Assembly (NCBI GenBank): GCA_003994795.1 | Contig: AP018269.1 | Span: 3,001,484 to 3,065,483, forward strand | Direction of reading: 5' to 3' | Source: Cylindrospermum sp. NIES-4074 | Lineage (GTDB): Bacteria > Cyanobacteriota > Cyanobacteriia > Cyanobacteriales > Nostocaceae | Length of the DNA: 64,000 nucleotides | Shown: positions 61,727 through 64,000 of the stretch, one piece after another | How the letters are laid out: each line of letters starts with the position of its first letter | Numbering within the stretch: position 1 is the stretch's first letter | The notes under the pieces: model-generated | What the model was told of the DNA's origin: nothing | What the model saw: the letters and a program-made list of their open reading frames with translations, nothing else | Databases searched by the model: none | Position numbers and translations under genes: made by a program

Positions 61727-64000
61727 TTAGTCTGGGGCATTCAAGAAACCTCGCTCAACTAGGTAGGAGATGTAAGTCCGCAATAAATCAGCATTGAAGT
61801 GCGGACAAGCTAGGGAAGTATTGGCAATTCCTGCGAGGGTATTCTGGCAATCAATTTGCAGGATTGCAGAATTAGATGATGCATCTTCTGATATTTTTTC
61901 AGCAACAACCGACAAAAGCGGATACAGAGCATTAGCCTGGGATTGCTCCGCTAAGTTCCGCAGTTCTGTACGCCACTGGTTGTCTGGAATTTGTTTAATT
62001 GGGTAGCCAAATGAACTAATCCACTTAATAATATTGTTCCAGGGAACAGGCTTAGGATTGACTAAGTGAAAAGCTTTTCCTAATGATTCTTGCTGCTGTG
62101 ATAGATATACAATTGTTTGGACAGCATAATCTACAGGAATGATATTTACCATCGTATTGCGAGCGGGAGCCATGCCCAGTTGGATACAGCCTTTGATCAT
62201 TCTGAATGTATGGTCATTTGGGTTACAGACACCTGTTTGGCTGTGTCCCGATACTCGTCCTGGTCTATAAATAGATATAGGTAAACCTCGTTTCTGTGCA
62301 ATTGTGACTAATTTCTCTGCTACCCATTTACTTTGTGTGTAACCACTAGAACTTAAGTCTTCAGCATTGATGCTATCATCTTCTTTTACTATCTGTTGAT
62401 GGGAATTGTTAGCTGAAAAAACTACACCAATGGTGGAAATAAAATGTACTGGTTTGACTTTGATTTCGCAGGCTAATCTTAAGACTTCTTGGGTTCCTAA
62501 AACATTAGGTGCTTTGAGAGCAGAATAGGGATAAGTAAAATTAACTAGTGCCCCATTGTGATAGATTACATCAATTTGATTAGCCAGTGATCGCCACTGT
62601 TCATCTGCTAGTCCTAAAAGTGGCTGAGACAAATCTCCGACAACGGGAATAATTCTAGAATTTATGCTTTCGTTCCAAAGGAAATAGTTTTCTAGAGCGC
62701 TTTGAATCCGCTTTTTGCCATCCTCTGTATTGGCTGCGCGTACTAAGCAATAAATATCTGCTTGTGTTTTTTGCAATAATTGGTGGAGTAAAAAAGCTCC
62801 TAAAAATCCTGTTGCTCCTGTTAAGAAAATAGCAGTTACAGTGGTTGGAAACTGAGGAGTTAAGGTTTGAGGACGAATATCAGGATCGAGTACTGCTTGA
62901 GCATTTAAGTCAATGGTAGGATCAGAGGCGATCGCATTAGTAGCTTTCTCTATACACTCTGCTAATCTGGCCACAGTAGGTGCTTCAAATAGTCTTTTGA
63001 TGGATACTTCTACTTGGAAAGCTTCGCGAACTTTGGCAAATAATTGCGTGATTAGCAGGGAGTGTCCTCCCAAATCGAAAAAGTTATCGTGAATACCAAT
63101 TTTTTCAACACCAAGCAGCTTGATCCAAATTTGTGCTAAAGATTCTTCAATAGGATTACGGGGAGCAACAAAATTTGCTGCTAAATCTGAGCGGTTTTGG
63201 TCTGGTGCTGGTAATGCTTGGCGGTCTACTTTACCATTAGGCGTTAGGGGCAGAGACTTCAGCATTACGAAAGCAGACGGCAGCATATATTCTGGTAACT
63301 TTTCTTTTAAGAAGTTACGCAGTTCACTGTGTTTTAGATTTTGTAAAGATGCTGTATGCAGCGTCTCTAAAGTAGAAACAACATAGGCTACTAGACGCTT
63401 ATCTCCAGAGACATCCTCGCGCTGGATAACAACAGATTGAGATACATCTGGATGTTGGCTTAATACGGTGGCAATTTCTTCTAATTCAATGCGATAACCT
63501 CTAACTTTTACCTGATTGTCGGTGCGACCGAGAAATTCGATGTTACCGTTTGGTAAGTAGCGGGCTAAGTCTCCGGTTTTGTAAAGTCGATCCCCCCAAC
63601 CCACGCCAGTTCGCACAACGGGGCGGCAGTCCGCACAACGGGGGGAACCCCCGCAAGCGGCTGCCTTGGGAAAATACGCAAGCAACTGGCTCCCCTTAGA
63701 AAACAGAGCATTTTCCAAGTGACTGAAGGGATTAGAAATGAATTTCTCTAAAGTCAGTTCGGGGCGATTTAAATAACCACGTGCTACGGAAGCACCGCCG
63801 ATATATAGTTCACCTTTCACACCAATGGGAACGGGTTGCAGGTGTTTGTCGAGTAAATAAATCTGGGTATTGGGAATAGGACGACCTAAAGGAACTGTTG
63901 CTGATTGATGATTATCGCCATCTGCCCAATCTACTTGATAAGTCAGAATGCCAACAGTTGCTTCGGTGGGGCCATAGTGATTAATAATGGTACATTCAGG
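61727..64000 (-). CDS. Non-ribosomal peptide synthetase, 3' part: adenylation, carrier, thioester-reductase (runs off the window)
   Basis: The frame enters from the right edge, so the start is missing. It reads the end of an adenylation domain (NHYGPTEATVG, YKTGDLARYLPNGNIEFLG, NQVKVRGYRIELEEIA, NGKVDRQALP), then a peptidyl carrier protein with the phosphopantetheine serine in LGGHSLLITQLF. A thioester-reductase domain follows: NAD(P) site IFLTGATGFLGAFLLHQLL and catalytic Y-x3-K in GYTQSKWVAEKL. The chain is therefore released as an aldehyde or alcohol. A block of about 33 residues (around SQLLAYFPKAAACGG and CRPVVRTGVGWG) is encoded by a dispersed repeat at 63605-63690 and separates core motifs that normally lie close together. 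The aminotransferase gene follows. Confidence 0.9.
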   Translation of the reverse strand, partial: PECTIINHYGPTEATVGILTYQVDWADGDNHQSATVPLGRPIPNTQIYLLDKHLQPVPIGVKGELYIGGASVARGYLNRPELTLEKFISNPFSHLENALFSKGSQLLAYFPKAAACGGSPRCADCRPVVRTGVGWGDRLYKTGDLARYLPNGNIEFLGRTDNQVKVRGYRIELEEIATVLSQHPDVSQSVVIQREDVSGDKRLVAYVVSTLETLHTASLQNLKHSELRNFLKEKLPEYMLPSAFVMLKSLPLTPNGKVDRQALPAPDQNRSDLAANFVAPRNPIEESLAQIWIKLLGVEKIGIHDNFFDLGGHSLLITQLFAKVREAFQVEVSIKRLFEAPTVARLAECIEKATNAIASDPTIDLNAQAVLDPDIRPQTLTPQFPTTVTAIFLTGATGFLGAFLLHQLLQKTQADIYCLVRAANTEDGKKRIQSALENYFLWNESINSRIIPVVGDLSQPLLGLADEQWRSLANQIDVIYHNGALVNFTYPYSALKAPNVLGTQEVLRLACEIKVKPVHFISTIGVVFSANNSHQQIVKEDDSINAEDLSSSGYTQSKWVAEKLVTIAQKRGLPISIYRPGRVSGHSQTGVCNPNDHTFRMIKGCIQLGMAPARNTMVNIIPVDYAVQTIVYLSQQQESLGKAFHLVNPKPVPWNNIIKWISSFGYPIKQIPDNQWRTELRNLAEQSQANALYPLLSVVAEKISEDASSNSAILQIDCQNTLAGIANTSLACPHFNADLLRTYISYLVERGFLNAPD
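63605..63690 (-). repeat. Dispersed palindromic repeat inside the NRPS coding sequence
   Basis: GCCAGTT...AACTGGC ends around CGCACAACGGGG repeats and a GGGGGGAACCCCC hairpin. It is the same family as 28210-28295 and 47696-47736, which are intergenic. Here it is in frame and free of stops on the minus strand. Confidence 0.75.

Overview
The window looks like a chromosome segment of a filamentous, probably heterocyst-forming cyanobacterium (Nostocales; Nostoc, Anabaena or Calothrix-like). The evidence is a psb28-family gene, hemJ, frequent GCGATCGC (HIP1) octamers, heptameric short tandem repeats, dense intergenic palindromic repeats, and many cyanobacteria-typical genes (DUF1822, DUF4912, CHAT, metacaspase-FGE, CoaR/CoaT). 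I saw no rRNA, tRNA or CRISPR array.

Layout. 0-9.7 kb: small accessory genes (antitoxin-like protein, retropepsin-like protease, phosphatase/methyltransferase pair), a SpoU-type RNA methyltransferase, a penicillin-recognising serine hydrolase, a psb28 paralogue and dprA. 10-19.5 kb: a 1,732-residue secreted filamentous-haemagglutinin/beta-helix/CHAT-protease protein, two small secreted proteins, a divergent sigma factor and a DUF1822 protein. 19.6-23.1 kb: an oxidoreductase, a second retropepsin and hemJ. 23.8-27.2 kb: a metacaspase-FGE gene split by an intact IS630 element, with a small Pepco-like gene divergent from it. The 3' end of the split gene has the codon signature of a diversity-generating-retroelement variable region. 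27.2-29.5 kb: a long non-coding stretch with two tandem, structurally conserved RNA-like units 159 bp apart, composite repeats and a peptidoglycan-binding gene. 29.7-35.9 kb: an M16 peptidase, an ECF sigma/anti-sigma pair and a Tat-exported ferritin-like protein.

36-42.7 kb: a cobalt-type P1B-4 ATPase (coaT) with a MerR-type operator, and its regulator coaR. A 3.4-kb block separates them, holding an AAA-ATPase/TOPRIM-like pair (defence-like) and a membrane glycosyltransferase. 43.2-51 kb: a PstS-like/DUF4912 protein with 63-bp repeats, an ABC-2 exporter, an Omp85 barrel and a TetR regulator. 51.2-60 kb: a carotenoid-desaturase-like flavoprotein with an inserted Rieske domain, hemD, and a 1,941-residue multi-domain phosphatase/phytase behind a plausible Pho box. 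60-64 kb: the end of a non-ribosomal peptide pathway (adenylation, carrier and reductase domains, then an aminotransferase). An intergenic-type repeat lies in frame inside the adenylation domain. The synthetase runs off the right edge.

The strongest candidates for new biology are the metacaspase-FGE/Pepco locus with its variable region, the tandem RNA-like units, the ATPase/TOPRIM-like pair inside the coaT-coaR locus, and the secreted haemagglutinin-CHAT fusion with its sigma/DUF1822 neighbours. All calls rest on reading the sequence; no database search was run.
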